Shown here: one piece after another, positions 1 through 7,812 of the stretch
How positions within the stretch are numbered: position 1 is the first letter of the stretch
Layout: the number at the start of each line of letters is the position of its first letter
Assembly: GCA_016180815.1 (NCBI GenBank)
Contig: JACPAN010000011.1
Location: forward strand, 1-64,000
Direction: 5' to 3'
Length of the DNA stretch: 64,000 nucleotides
Source: Elusimicrobiota bacterium
Lineage (GTDB): Bacteria; Elusimicrobiota; Elusimicrobia; JACQPE01
Notes under the pieces: generated by a model
Told to the model about the DNA's origin: nothing
The model's input: the letters and a program-made list of their open reading frames with translations, nothing else
Databases searched by the model: none
Position numbers and translations under genes: made by a program

Positions 1-2
1 GG

Positions 3-368
3 CGCGTTGATGTCGAGGAGATTCTCAGCGTCAGCAAAGTTTTGGTTTGCCCTTCGCTCAAAGGCGAGGGTTCATCCGGCGCGATCAGGGAAGCCTTCGC
101 CATGAACATCCCGGTCATTGCCAGCGACATCGACGCCAATCGGGAACTGGTTTCTACCGAGCGCGGCTGGCTTTTTAAAAACGGCGATGCGGCGGATTTG
201 GCCCGGGTTGTCGAGTCATTTCTACGGGCTGACCCGCAGGAGATCAAGTCCAAAACCGATTCAGCCCATCAATTCGTTCACGAACATTTTTCAGTCAAGG
301 CCATGGTCGAAGGCACGCTTCATATTTACCGGGAAGCCGTGGGTTCGCATGCGCCAAGCCTGGTTTAA
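3..368 (+). CDS. Glycosyltransferase (GT4-like), C-terminal fragment
   Basis: The gene enters from the left edge, so only its last 121 codons are visible. The readable part has the late-domain signature of GT-B glycosyltransferases of the GT4 type: the stretch VCPSLKGEGSSGAIREAFA followed by MNIPVIASDIDANRELV, in which the E of REAFA is the usual nucleotide-sugar-contacting glutamate. A GWLFKNGD turn and a C-terminal helix ending in a short tail complete the second Rossmann domain. The substrate cannot be read. Downstream lipid A and O-antigen genes suggest a lipopolysaccharide or related envelope glycan. It overlaps the start proposed for the next gene. Confidence 0.85.
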   Translation, partial: RVDVEEILSVSKVLVCPSLKGEGSSGAIREAFAMNIPVIASDIDANRELVSTERGWLFKNGDAADLARVVESFLRADPQEIKSKTDSAHQFVHEHFSVKAMVEGTLHIYREAVGSHAPSLV

Positions 369-1184
369 ATTAAGCGGCTCGGTCGCGGGCCGGGCGTTGC
401 TTTGGCTGTTGAGCCTGTTGTACGGGGCGGCCTGCGCGATCCGCCAAATCTGGATTTCTTGTTTCCCGCATGAGCGCAGCGTGCCTTACCCGGTGATCAG
501 CGTGGGCAATATGACGGCCGGGGGCACGGGCAAAACCACGTTGACCCTTTATTTGGTCCAAGAGTTGATGGCGCGCGGGTATCGGGCGGTGGTGCTCACG
601 CGCGGCTACAAAGGCGGCGACGAGGCCCGCCTGCTTGAAGAAAAAATCGGAACTCATGGGGAATTTAAGGTTTTGGTCGGAAGGAATCGCTATGAGACAG
701 CCAGGGATTATCTGGATTCAAAATTTAAAATTTCAGATTCAAAATTAATTTTCATCATGGACGACGGGCATCAGCATACCGCCTTGAAGAAAGATTTGAG
801 TCTGGTCTTGATCGATGCCTCGAACCCCGAAGCCTTGCGTGGTTTGCTGCCCTACGGCTGGCTGCGCGAACCCTTGGTTTGGGGCTTGAAACGCGCGGAT
901 GCCGTCATTATTACGCACGCGGATGCGGTCAAGCGGGAGGATTTAGACCGATTGTCAGCCCGGGTTCATCAAGCGCAGCCGGGCCTGGCGGTTTTTTACG
1001 CACGGTAGGCTGCGCCATGGTCGTGACCACGGCTAAAGACGCGGTGCGCTGTCCTGTGAATACCGGGCGCCGGTCTTTATCCTGGCACAGCCTCGACATC
1101 CGTTGGGCCTTCGAGGGGAAGACGGACGAATTTTGGCGCCTCCTTCAAGATAGAATAGACAGGAATGTCCATGCGCACGCTTAA
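346..1184 (+). pseudogene. lpxK: lpxK (tetraacyldisaccharide 4'-kinase), broken by an internal deletion and frameshift
   Basis: LpxK phosphorylates the 4' position of the lipid A disaccharide at the inner face of the inner membrane. From ATG 346 the product has the family's N-terminal membrane helix, the Walker A loop GNMTAGGTGKTT and the DDGHQH motif. It then stops at TAG 1006-1008 after only 220 residues. The family's C-terminal motif VVTTAKDAVR resumes in a different frame (from about 1017) and runs to TAA 1184. About 60-70 residues that normally lie between these points (the GIxxPxRFF and DHH regions) are absent. A simple frameshift at the six-T run near 991 would rejoin the frames but would not restore that segment. 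This is either a true pseudogene or an assembly error. A short AT-rich insertion with the direct repeat GATTCAAAATT lies at 716-746. Confidence 0.7.
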
Positions 1185-2103
1185 GTATTTTTTCGAGTTT
1201 GTTTTGGTCAGGACGCTGACAGGCTTATTTGGCTTGTTGTCCTGGAAAAATATCGAGTCATTGAGCAGGCTCTTAGCCCCTTTGATTTGTTTTGCCGTTG
1301 CGAGCCGCCGTCGTTTGGTTCTGGCCAACTTGAAACTTGCCTTTCCTGAGTTGGGCCAAGAACGGCGTGACGAGATCGCCCGGGAGTTTTGGCGCCGGGT
1401 GACATTGACCACTTTTGAGTGGCTGAGAATTTCGGTCCTCAGCAAGGAGCAGCTTGAAAGCTGCGCCGTTTTTGAAAACCCTGAAGTTTTAGACGTTGCC
1501 CTTCGGGAGGGCCGGGGCGTTCTCTTGCATAGCGCGCATCTGGGCAATTGGGAGTTGGGGGCTCTAAGAATTTCAGCCGCTTACCCCGTAGCCGCCGTTG
1601 TCCGAGTCCAAAAAAATCCTTTTTTGGACCGTTGGCACAACAATAATCGCCGCCGTTTCGGCATGCACCTGCTCACGCATCATCAGGCGATCAAAGAGAC
1701 GCAGGAGTGGCTTAAAAATCGCGGCTGCGTGGGCATACTGATGGATCAAAACCTTTACAAGGGGGGAGTTTTTGTTGATTTCTTCGGCATCCCAGCGGCC
1801 ACAACCACCTTGACGGCCCTTCTTCACCTGAGAACGGCAAGCCCAATCGTCGGCGTGCATGTCCGCCGGGAAGGGTTGAGGCAAATCTTGCGTTTTGAGC
1901 GGCTCCAAGCCACGGCGCAGGAGTTCCCTCAAAGCAAAACCGAGCGCGCCCATGAGCTAACCCGCCGATTGACGGCCCAAATCGAGTCCTGGGTTCGGGC
2001 TCATCCGGAGGATTGGCTCTGGGGCCATAATCGCTGGAAGCGCCGGCATGAAGCGGCGGCCATCAATGCCGGATCGAAGAATTTGGCGGCCCATGAAGTT
2101 TAA
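1165..2103 (+). CDS. lpxL: Lipid A biosynthesis acyltransferase (LpxL/HtrB family)
   Basis: The 312-residue protein is of normal length for the LpxL/LpxM/HtrB family, which transfers an acyl chain from acyl-ACP to Kdo2-lipid A at the inner membrane. An N-terminal hydrophobic anchor is followed by the catalytic HxxxxE motif in HSAHLGNWE (H125, E130), and by an MDQN stretch typical of the family. The ATG at 1165 overlaps the tail of the lpxK remnant by 20 bases; ATG 1171 is an alternative start. The gene lies in a run of envelope genes and overlaps the start of the next by 11 bases, so the genes are probably translationally coupled. I cannot tell lauroyl from myristoyl specificity. Confidence 0.9.
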   Translation: MSMRTLKYFFEFVLVRTLTGLFGLLSWKNIESLSRLLAPLICFAVASRRRLVLANLKLAFPELGQERRDEIAREFWRRVTLTTFEWLRISVLSKEQLESCAVFENPEVLDVALREGRGVLLHSAHLGNWELGALRISAAYPVAAVVRVQKNPFLDRWHNNNRRRFGMHLLTHHQAIKETQEWLKNRGCVGILMDQNLYKGGVFVDFFGIPAATTTLTALLHLRTASPIVGVHVRREGLRQILRFERLQATAQEFPQSKTERAHELTRRLTAQIESWVRAHPEDWLWGHNRWKRRHEAAAINAGSKNLAAHEV

Positions 2104-3346
2104 ATTGACCCCCAATCATTTGCTCATCGCCGGTTCATTCTTATTCGCGTTGACCATGGCTCCATCCATCTCTCTGGGGTATATCTCGGCCGGCATTTTG
2201 GGCATTGGTTTTGTTTGGTGGTGCGTCGCGAATCGCTGGCATCCGCGACGCGAAGATTTGCCTCTGCATATTTTTTTCGGGTTTTATGTTTTGTGGGGCC
2301 TGGTCTCCAGCCTGTTCGGCGAGGGCGTTGCCCGAAGCCTCAATTATTGGAGGGCTGATTTTCTATGCCTGATTTTTTGGCTGCTTTACAATACCTTTCG
2401 CATCGAGCCCAAGGCCCGGTATTGGGCGTTGATCGGTTTTACGGCGAGCATCGCTTTTTTGGCGGCCAGCGGATTCGCCCAGATGGCTATTTACGAATGG
2501 TTCCCCGGGGTCAATGACTGGCTTAAGAATTCATCCCAGCGATGGATCAGAAAATTAGCCCTGATGCCCGAGCAAGGACGGCGCATCCACTCAACCATGC
2601 ACACGCTTACCTATGCCGAAACCTTGGCGCTGGGCGGTTTGTTTTTAGTCGGCGCCTGGCGTTCCCGGCGGCTGTTGGGCGTGGGCCTGGGGATCGCGGC
2701 CTTGGCGGCTGTTTTAGTTTCCGAGTCGCGCGGGCCCACGATGAGCTTTTTCGTGGGCCTGTTGGCGATTGCCGCCGGTTATATGACGTTCTCCAAGAAA
2801 GTCGCTTGGCGCATCCTGCTTCCCTTCGCCATTCCCTGCCTGCTGCTGTTTTTATCTCCGTCGGTTTGGGGCCGCCTCAAATCCACGTTTAATCCGGACA
2901 GCAATCAAGACCGGATCATCATGTGGAAAGTCGCGCTGCGCGTTTTGGAGGATCATCCGGTCGCAGGCGTGGGCATCGCGCATATCCGCACCGTGTGGCC
3001 GGATTATTTCCATCAGGAATGGAAAGAGCATTTTCCGCATCGGCAGGAAATCTGGTCCGACGTTCACAGCTTGTATTTGCAGCAGGCCGGAGAACGCGGC
3101 TGGCCGGGACTCATCGTTTTGCTGGCCTTGTTCGCGGCGTTGATCGTTTCGGCCGCCGTTCATTTAAGCAAAGACGCCGACCGGCGGGATCTCCATATCG
3201 CAACCTTGGCCGCGATGACGGCTTTTTTGGTCATGAATATTACGGAGAGCGCTTTCCAAGACACGGAAATCGTTTTTACGCTGTACTTGATCCTGGCCTT
3301 TGCTTGGTCGGCGGCCGCCCGCCGGCCTGATCCGGCGATTCGTTAG
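2093..3346 (+). CDS. O-antigen ligase-like polytopic membrane protein (WaaL/Wzy_C family)
   Basis: This is a 417-residue protein with about ten hydrophobic segments and a long central-to-late periplasmic loop, as in WaaL-type O-antigen ligases and related glycan polymerases. Family features are the SESRGPT motif after a helix, then DRIIMWKVALRVLEDHPVAG with GVG, then VHSLYLQQAGERGWPG. The His of VHSLYLQ corresponds to the periplasmic histidine expected for ligases. I chose ATG 2093 because it overlaps the previous stop codon; an in-frame codon at 2048 would add a charged tail that looks like read-through. The genes around it suggest a role in lipopolysaccharide completion, but polymerase and ligase functions cannot be told apart here. 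Confidence 0.8.
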   Translation: MKFKLTPNHLLIAGSFLFALTMAPSISLGYISAGILGIGFVWWCVANRWHPRREDLPLHIFFGFYVLWGLVSSLFGEGVARSLNYWRADFLCLIFWLLYNTFRIEPKARYWALIGFTASIAFLAASGFAQMAIYEWFPGVNDWLKNSSQRWIRKLALMPEQGRRIHSTMHTLTYAETLALGGLFLVGAWRSRRLLGVGLGIAALAAVLVSESRGPTMSFFVGLLAIAAGYMTFSKKVAWRILLPFAIPCLLLFLSPSVWGRLKSTFNPDSNQDRIIMWKVALRVLEDHPVAGVGIAHIRTVWPDYFHQEWKEHFPHRQEIWSDVHSLYLQQAGERGWPGLIVLLALFAALIVSAAVHLSKDADRRDLHIATLAAMTAFLVMNITESAFQDTEIVFTLYLILAFAWSAAARRPDPAIR

Positions 3347-3363
3347 GGTCTGACCTTTAATCA

Positions 3364-3948
3364 ATGCCTCGTACTAAAAAAGCCGGCGGTTCAAGAGCCG
3401 TATTCCTGGATCGCGACGGCACCATCATCCGCGAAGCCCACTACCTGACCGATCCCGCAGGTGTTAAGCTCTATAATGGAGCGGGCCTTGCCTTGCGCCG
3501 GCTCAAAAAGCGAGGATTTAAATTGGTGATTGTTTCCAATCAATCTGGAATCGGGAGGGGCTGGGTGTCCTTGGATGTCGTTCATGAGATCAATAAGACA
3601 ATGAGCCGGCTTCTGCATCGCACGGGCGCGGTGCGCCTTGACGGCGTTTATTTTTGCCCGCATGCCCCTTGGCAGCGATGCTCCTGCCGAAAACCAAAAA
3701 CCATGCTTATTCAGCGGGCCAGGCGCGAATTGAATCTCAATCCTCGCCGTTCCTATATGATCGGAGACAAGGCCGTGGACATGGAATTGGCGAATCGTTC
3801 GGGCATGACCGGCGTGTTTGTCTTGACCGGGCATGGGCGCGGGGAGCGTCCCTCCCTCGGGCGCCATCAAGCCGCGCGCCCTGCTCATATCGCGCGCGAT
3901 TTGGCGAGCGCCGCCCGGTGGATTATTCGCAGAGAGGCCGCCCGGTGA
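3364..3948 (+). CDS. gmhB: D-glycero-D-manno-heptose 1,7-bisphosphate phosphatase (GmhB-like HAD)
   Basis: The product is a 194-residue HAD-superfamily phosphatase of the histidinol-phosphatase/GmhB type. It has motif I FLDRDGT (D16, D18), motif II SNQSG (S58-G62), the zinc loop CPHAPWQRCSC (C98, H100, C106, C108) and motif IV GDKAVD (134-139). GmhB removes the C7 phosphate during synthesis of ADP-heptose for the lipopolysaccharide core. HisB-type specificity is possible, but no histidine genes are nearby and envelope genes surround it. Its stop codon overlaps the GTG start of the next gene. Confidence 0.85.
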   Translation: MPRTKKAGGSRAVFLDRDGTIIREAHYLTDPAGVKLYNGAGLALRRLKKRGFKLVIVSNQSGIGRGWVSLDVVHEINKTMSRLLHRTGAVRLDGVYFCPHAPWQRCSCRKPKTMLIQRARRELNLNPRRSYMIGDKAVDMELANRSGMTGVFVLTGHGRGERPSLGRHQAARPAHIARDLASAARWIIRREAAR

Positions 3949-4583
3949 ACGAGCAAATCCGCAACCCGGATATGGATAACAAGTCGGCGACGTTTCTGGA
4001 GCGCTTGAGCCGGTGGGCCGTTCCCCGGCGCATCACCTTAAACCGCGCGGTTCTGTTCGTCGTTTTAGTCGTGCTGACCCACCCGCGCAACCGGATTTTT
4101 TTCGCCGCCGGGCTGGCGCTGGCGTTGGCCGGGGCCGTGCTGAGGATTTGGGCCCGGGTGACGCCGCCCGATCGCCCGGGCGGGTTGGTCATGAAGGGTC
4201 CCTATCAATTGGTGCGTCACCCCATGTATTTGGGGACGGCTTTGCAAGCCGCCGGCATGTGGGTCGCCTGTTTCGGTTTTCGCAATTTTGTTTCGTTCGC
4301 GATGCTTGGGCTGATTTTGGGCGGGTATATGCTCTTCGTTTATAAACAGGCTATTTTACTTGAGGAAGAGGAGATGATGAGTCAATGGGCCGGAGAATGG
4401 GAGCATTACGCGTCGCGCACGCCGGTTTTTCTGCCGGGAAAAGAAGCGGTAAAGCAGCTTCGATGGTCGTCGGTGGGTCCGCTTGATTTCCGGCGTTTGG
4501 AAAAATTTAAAGAATGGAAAAATTTTCTCGCTTGCCTGGGCATCTTCGCGTTCTTGTGGTTCAAGCTGGTTTACCGGCTTTAG
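3945..4583 (+). CDS. Isoprenylcysteine carboxyl methyltransferase-like membrane methyltransferase
   Basis: From GTG 3945, which overlaps the gmhB stop codon, the protein has 212 residues and about four to five membrane segments. The sequence GPYQLVRHPMYLG is the SAM-binding and catalytic motif of the ICMT/PEMT-like family of membrane methyltransferases, and the later EEEEM...W...EHYASRTP region is also typical. ATG 3972 is an alternative start. The bacterial members methylate lipids or small hydrophobic molecules, and the substrate here is unknown. The product ends with one more membrane helix after a basic linker. Its position in the envelope operon suggests a lipid or lipid-linked substrate; that is inference only. 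Confidence 0.75.
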   Translation: MNEQIRNPDMDNKSATFLERLSRWAVPRRITLNRAVLFVVLVVLTHPRNRIFFAAGLALALAGAVLRIWARVTPPDRPGGLVMKGPYQLVRHPMYLGTALQAAGMWVACFGFRNFVSFAMLGLILGGYMLFVYKQAILLEEEEMMSQWAGEWEHYASRTPVFLPGKEAVKQLRWSSVGPLDFRRLEKFKEWKNFLACLGIFAFLWFKLVYRL

Positions 4584-4606
4584 GCAGCCTTAGCCAACGA
4601 GGGGCT

Positions 4607-5479
4607 ATGAGACTCCTGCTTTGGCTTGGGGCGCCGGCTCTTCTGTTGAGCGGATTCCCGCTTTTCGCTTTGGAACCCGGAACCACCGGACAAGCGAATG
4701 CGCCTTCGCCTGAGTCCTCGGCTTTGGCTGAAACGGCCCGGGCCATCGGTTTGGGCCGCGAAGAATACATCTATTCCGTTCATTGGGGAGTTATTAAGGT
4801 GGGCCGCTCCACCCTAGGCTCTCCGGCCGTGGTTGAGAGAAGCAGCCGCACGGCCTACCATCTTCTTTCATCGGCTAGGACGCTTCCGTTCTTCGACACT
4901 TTTTATAAAGTGCGCGATAGAAATGAAGCCTGGCTCGACGTCGCCACGTTCCAATCCCTCGGTTTCGGCAAATACCTGCGCGAAGGGCGCTTCCGCCGCC
5001 ATGAAATTGTGGATTTCGATCATGAGGCAGGCCGGTTCACGGCCTTAGTCAAGAAGAAAGACGGCACGGAAATCACGGAGCAGGGCTCGATCAAGCCAGG
5101 AGCCTACGACGTCATGTCCGCCCTTTATTGGATTCGCACGCAGGATTTGGTCCCGGGGAAAGAGTTCTCCGTGGACGTCAACACCAGAAAAGATTGGCCT
5201 CTGAAGGTGCGCGTCCTTAAACGAGAGAAAGTGCGCACCCCAGCCGGGGAATTCGATTGTTTGGTGGTCGAGCCCATGCTGCGCGACGAGGGCATTTTCA
5301 TCCAAAAAGGGAAGTCCATGCGTATTTGGTTTACCAATGACGCGCGAAAAATTCCCGTCCAAGTCAAAGCCGAAGTTTTTATCGGATCGGTCAGGGCCGA
5401 GCTGGAAGAAATCGTTTATGCCGACCCCTCGCGCACGGCCGTGGGTTTAAGGAGCGACTTCACAGACACGCCGGAATAA
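4607..5479 (+). CDS. DUF3108 family periplasmic protein
   Basis: I recognise this as a DUF3108-type protein of 290 residues. An N-terminal signal peptide (hydrophobic stretch ending near FALEPG) is followed by a beta-rich domain containing EYIYSVHWGVIKVG and, later, VRTPAGEFDCLVVEPML and RIWFTNDARKIPVQVKAEVFIGSV. These patterns recur in DUF3108 proteins, which have a lipoprotein-carrier-like beta fold and unknown function. ATG 4607 was chosen because of the purine-rich GAGGGG just upstream and the clean signal peptide. An upstream in-frame start would give a non-signal leader. It closes the first envelope gene block, 47 bases before the histone gene. Confidence 0.75.
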   Translation: MRLLLWLGAPALLLSGFPLFALEPGTTGQANAPSPESSALAETARAIGLGREEYIYSVHWGVIKVGRSTLGSPAVVERSSRTAYHLLSSARTLPFFDTFYKVRDRNEAWLDVATFQSLGFGKYLREGRFRRHEIVDFDHEAGRFTALVKKKDGTEITEQGSIKPGAYDVMSALYWIRTQDLVPGKEFSVDVNTRKDWPLKVRVLKREKVRTPAGEFDCLVVEPMLRDEGIFIQKGKSMRIWFTNDARKIPVQVKAEVFIGSVRAELEEIVYADPSRTAVGLRSDFTDTPE

Positions 5480-5515
5480 TGGAATAATGCGTCTTAATCG
5501 TTTAAAATTGATATT

Positions 5516-5520
5516 GGAGG
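5516..5520 (+). promoter_or_regulatory. Strong ribosome binding site for the histone gene
   Basis: GGAGG lies six bases before ATG 5527, inside an otherwise AT-rich 47-base gap. It fixes the start of the 59-residue histone-like protein and suggests efficient translation, as expected for an abundant chromatin protein. Confidence 0.75.
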
Positions 5521-5526
5521 AATGAT

Positions 5527-5706
5527 ATGGCCGATACTCTTGTTGTCGTGAGCAAAATTAAGAAAATGGTTAAAGAGGCGGGTTACCGCACGGGCGGAGA
5601 TTATATCGACGGCTTGTCCAAAAAAGTCGAGGCCATCATCCGCGAATCATTGACCAAAGTTCAGACCGACGGATCGCGTAAAACATTAGGCGCCGAAGAC
5701 CTGTAA
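5527..5706 (+). CDS. Bacterial histone-fold protein (Bdellovibrio Bd0055/HBb-like)
   Basis: This 59-residue protein reads as a single histone fold. A first short helix (VVVSKIKKMVKEAG, about 6-19) is followed by a long central helix (GDYIDGLSKKVEAIIRESL, about 23-41) and the signature turn SRKTLGAEDL (50-59), which is equivalent to the RKTI-x-AEDI end of archaeal histones. The C-terminal tail helix of archaeal histones is missing, as in the short bacterial form described from Bdellovibrio bacteriovorus, where the protein coats DNA as a dimer. The call rests on motif and length; no search was run. It stands alone between a DUF3108 gene and a methyltransferase gene and has its own strong ribosome binding site. 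Lysine-rich surfaces agree with DNA binding. Confidence 0.85.
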   Translation: MADTLVVVSKIKKMVKEAGYRTGGDYIDGLSKKVEAIIRESLTKVQTDGSRKTLGAEDL

Positions 5707-5727
5707 AAACAGGTTTAATTAATTTTT
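5699..5727 (+). terminator. Probable intrinsic terminator overlapping the histone stop codon
   Basis: The arms ACCTGT (5699-5704) and ACAGGT (5709-5714) form a perfect six-base-pair stem with an AAAA loop, followed by TTAATTAATTTTT. The stem includes the stop codon. The stem is short, so termination may be partial. The right arm can instead pair with CCTGTTT at 5774-5780, which would melt the terminator. Confidence 0.5.
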
Positions 5728-5728
5728 A

Positions 5729-5757
5729 GAGAACCCGCCCCAAAACGGCTGGTTCTC
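5729..5757 (+). other. GC-rich hairpin between the histone and methyltransferase genes
   Basis: GAGAACC (5729-5735) pairs perfectly with GGTTCTC (5751-5757). After one C-T mismatch the stem continues as GCC/GGC, closing a CCAAAAC loop. The hairpin sits inside a longer pairing of AAACAGG (5707-5713) with CCTGTTT (5774-5780). No T-run follows, so it is not an ordinary terminator. Further short palindromes, for example CCGCCT-C-AGGCGG near 5815, fill the gap up to the next gene. Confidence 0.5.
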
Positions 5758-5886
5758 CATATCGGCAGGATCGCCTGTTTGACTGCAGGGGTCCCGCCTC
5801 TACCGGTGCAGTTCCGCCTCAGGCGGCCCGGCGTACCCGAAGCTCTGCGAAGGGTGCAAGGTCAGCCTTTTCGTCTTTCAACAGCC

Positions 5887-6876
5887 ATGATATTCAAAGA
5901 TTGGATGGAGCATGCCCTCTACGATAAAAACAGCGGCTACTACAGCCGGCGCCTGAGCTCGCTGCCGGATTATGTGACCGCCCCCAACTTTGGGCCATAT
6001 TTGGGTCAGGGTTTAGCCAGGGAATTGATGCGCGAATGGCCGGATTTGTTGAACGATTGGCGCGGCCCCCTGACGTTGGTTGAGGCGGGCTGCGGTTCCG
6101 AAGCCCAATTAAGCCGCGCGATCATCGAAACCTTGCGCGTCGAAGACCCCGTCTTATACGAGCGCCTCCAGGTCATTTTGGTCGATCGCAGCGTGGCGCG
6201 GCTGAGCGCGGCTTTTGAGCGCCTGTCGCGTTTGTTCCCGGGCAAAGTATTCGCTTGCCCGGATATTAATCAAATCGCCAAAATGCACGGAGCCGTCGTT
6301 TCCAACGAACTGATCGACGCTTTTCCGGTCTGGCTGATCCGCCGCCGTCAAGCCGAACGCGTGGAAGAGGGCCATGTCAGCGGCGATCCCGAGCGTTTAT
6401 CCTGGAGAAACTGCGAGGATCCGGTGCGCGTGTCGTTCGGCCTCGACCTGCCGAACAACGTCCCCTATGCCTTGAATATGGACGCCCTGCGCTACCTTGA
6501 ATCCGCTTGGAATGTCATGGAGGGCGGCTTTCTGATCACCATTGATTTCGGCGATTGCCGTCCCGACGTTTTTCAGCGCGTTCCCGTCAAGGCGTTCGCC
6601 GACAAAAGGGTGAAGTACCCGGATTTCGGCCGCCCCGGGTCCGAGGACTTGACGAGTCCGGTGGATTTTTCCTTGTTGTTGGAGTGGGGCCATCGGCTGG
6701 GTTTTGAGTCCACGTCTTATGAAACCTTGGGGAGTTTTTTGATCCGCAACGGCATCGGCGCGGGGGTCAAGGCCGGCATGGATCGAGGGGCCGTCGAGGA
6801 TAATCTTAAGATCAAGTCCCTGATCCATCCCTATGGATTTGGCGAAGATTTTAAAGTTTTGCTACAAAGCAAATAG
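5887..6876 (+). CDS. SAM-dependent methyltransferase, MidA/NDUFAF7 family (complex I assembly)
   Basis: The 329-residue protein starts with FKDWMEHALYDKNSGYYS, the N-terminal signature of the MidA (DUF185) family. LVEAGCGSEAQLSRAI is the glycine-rich SAM loop, AVVSNELIDAFPV the post-SAM motif, and ITIDFGDC a further family landmark. The mitochondrial member NDUFAF7 dimethylates an arginine of NDUFS2, the NuoD homologue, and is needed for complex I assembly. Here the gene lies 41 bases upstream of nuoA, and the NuoD below keeps the target arginine in LHRGTEK, so the same role is a strong inference. The frame stays open upstream to about 5779. ATG 5887 fits the family N-terminus but has no clear ribosome binding site. 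Confidence 0.85.
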   Translation: MIFKDWMEHALYDKNSGYYSRRLSSLPDYVTAPNFGPYLGQGLARELMREWPDLLNDWRGPLTLVEAGCGSEAQLSRAIIETLRVEDPVLYERLQVILVDRSVARLSAAFERLSRLFPGKVFACPDINQIAKMHGAVVSNELIDAFPVWLIRRRQAERVEEGHVSGDPERLSWRNCEDPVRVSFGLDLPNNVPYALNMDALRYLESAWNVMEGGFLITIDFGDCRPDVFQRVPVKAFADKRVKYPDFGRPGSEDLTSPVDFSLLLEWGHRLGFESTSYETLGSFLIRNGIGAGVKAGMDRGAVEDNLKIKSLIHPYGFGEDFKVLLQSK

Positions 6877-6917
6877 ACGCGTCAAAATTAAACGAGTAAA
6901 ATGGAAGCCCAATAAAT

Positions 6918-7277
6918 ATGATCGAAATGGCTAACATCGGCATCTTCGCGGTGCTGGCCGTTATTTTTGCCACGGTCACCTTATCCGCCGCCTGGCTGCT
7001 TCGAGCCAGGGCGCGCGTCCAGGAAGAGCGCAAAATGATGCCTTACGAGTGCGGCATTTTGCCTTCCGGCGGAACCGATATCCGCATCCACCTGCGTTTT
7101 TATACCTTTGCTTTGCTGTTCGTGCTGTTCGACGTTGAAACCCTGTATATTTTTCCCTGGGCCGTGAAAGCCAAAGAAGCCGGCGCCGCCGGATTATTGG
7201 CCATCGGCATTTTCGCGGGCATGCTGTTGTTGGGCCTTTTCTACGCCTGGCGCAAGGGGGCCTTGGAGTGGGAGTAA
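6918..7277 (+). CDS. nuoA: NADH-quinone oxidoreductase subunit A
   Basis: NuoA is a small membrane subunit at the joint between the peripheral and membrane arms of complex I. The 119-residue product has three hydrophobic helices. The loop [34 protein letters not shown] contains the conserved cysteine of the quinone-site loop and the FDVE sequence. It starts the nuo operon, with short gaps or overlaps from here to nuoN. A second ATG six bases on is possible. Confidence 0.95.
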   Translation: MIEMANIGIFAVLAVIFATVTLSAAWLLRARARVQEERKMMPYECGILPSGGTDIRIHLRFYTFALLFVLFDVETLYIFPWAVKAKEAGAAGLLAIGIFAGMLLLGLFYAWRKGALEWE

Positions 7278-7284
7278 GAATTTA

Positions 7285-7809
7285 ATGGCCGTGCGAATCG
7301 AGCGCATCCCCGGCGGGGAATTCGCCCTGACCACGGCGGATTTTTTCATCAACTGGGCCCGCGAGTCTTCCTTGTGGCCCCTGACGTTCGGACTGGCCTG
7401 CTGCGCCATTGAAATGATGGGCGCTTACGCGAGCCGCTTTGATTTCGACCGCTTCGGCGTCATCCCCAGGCCCAGCCCGCGCCAGGCGGACGTCATGATC
7501 ATCGCCGGCACCGTGGTCAAGAAAATGGCCGATCCCATCGTCACGATTTATCAGCAGATGCCCGAGCCCAAGTTCGTCATTTCCATGGGCTCCTGCGCCA
7601 ATTGCGGCGGACCGTATTACGACAGTTATTCCGTGGTCAAGGGCGTGGATAAAATCATCCCGGTGGATATTTACATTGCCGGCTGCCCGCCTCGTCCTGA
7701 GGCGCTTCAGTTTGCGGTGACCAAGCTTCAAGAGAGAATCAAGAAAATGCACCCGACGCGCATGGGCATGGCCAGAGAACCTCAGGAAAAGGGCTCACGG
7801 GTCTGGTAG
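7285..7809 (+). CDS. nuoB: NADH-quinone oxidoreductase subunit B
   Basis: NuoB carries cluster N2, the last iron-sulphur centre before quinone. The 174-residue product has the four expected ligands: the adjacent pair C39-C40 in [11 protein letters not shown]104 in MGSCANCGG and C134 in [11 protein letters not shown]. The length is normal. It lies seven bases after nuoA and three bases before nuoC. The C-terminal tail is basic and probably disordered. Confidence 0.97.
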   Translation: MAVRIERIPGGEFALTTADFFINWARESSLWPLTFGLACCAIEMMGAYASRFDFDRFGVIPRPSPRQADVMIIAGTVVKKMADPIVTIYQQMPEPKFVISMGSCANCGGPYYDSYSVVKGVDKIIPVDIYIAGCPPRPEALQFAVTKLQERIKKMHPTRMGMAREPQEKGSRVW

Positions 7810-7812
7810 CTT

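Noticed and set aside
879-1184. Independent gene in the frame ending at 1184
   Set aside because: Its recognisable part (VVTTAKDAVR) is the C-terminal motif of LpxK, so it is the displaced end of that gene rather than a new one.
5787-5886. N-terminal extension of the MidA-type methyltransferase from about 5779
   Set aside because: The frame is open, but the sequence is palindrome-rich intergenic DNA and the family N-terminus matches at ATG 5887.
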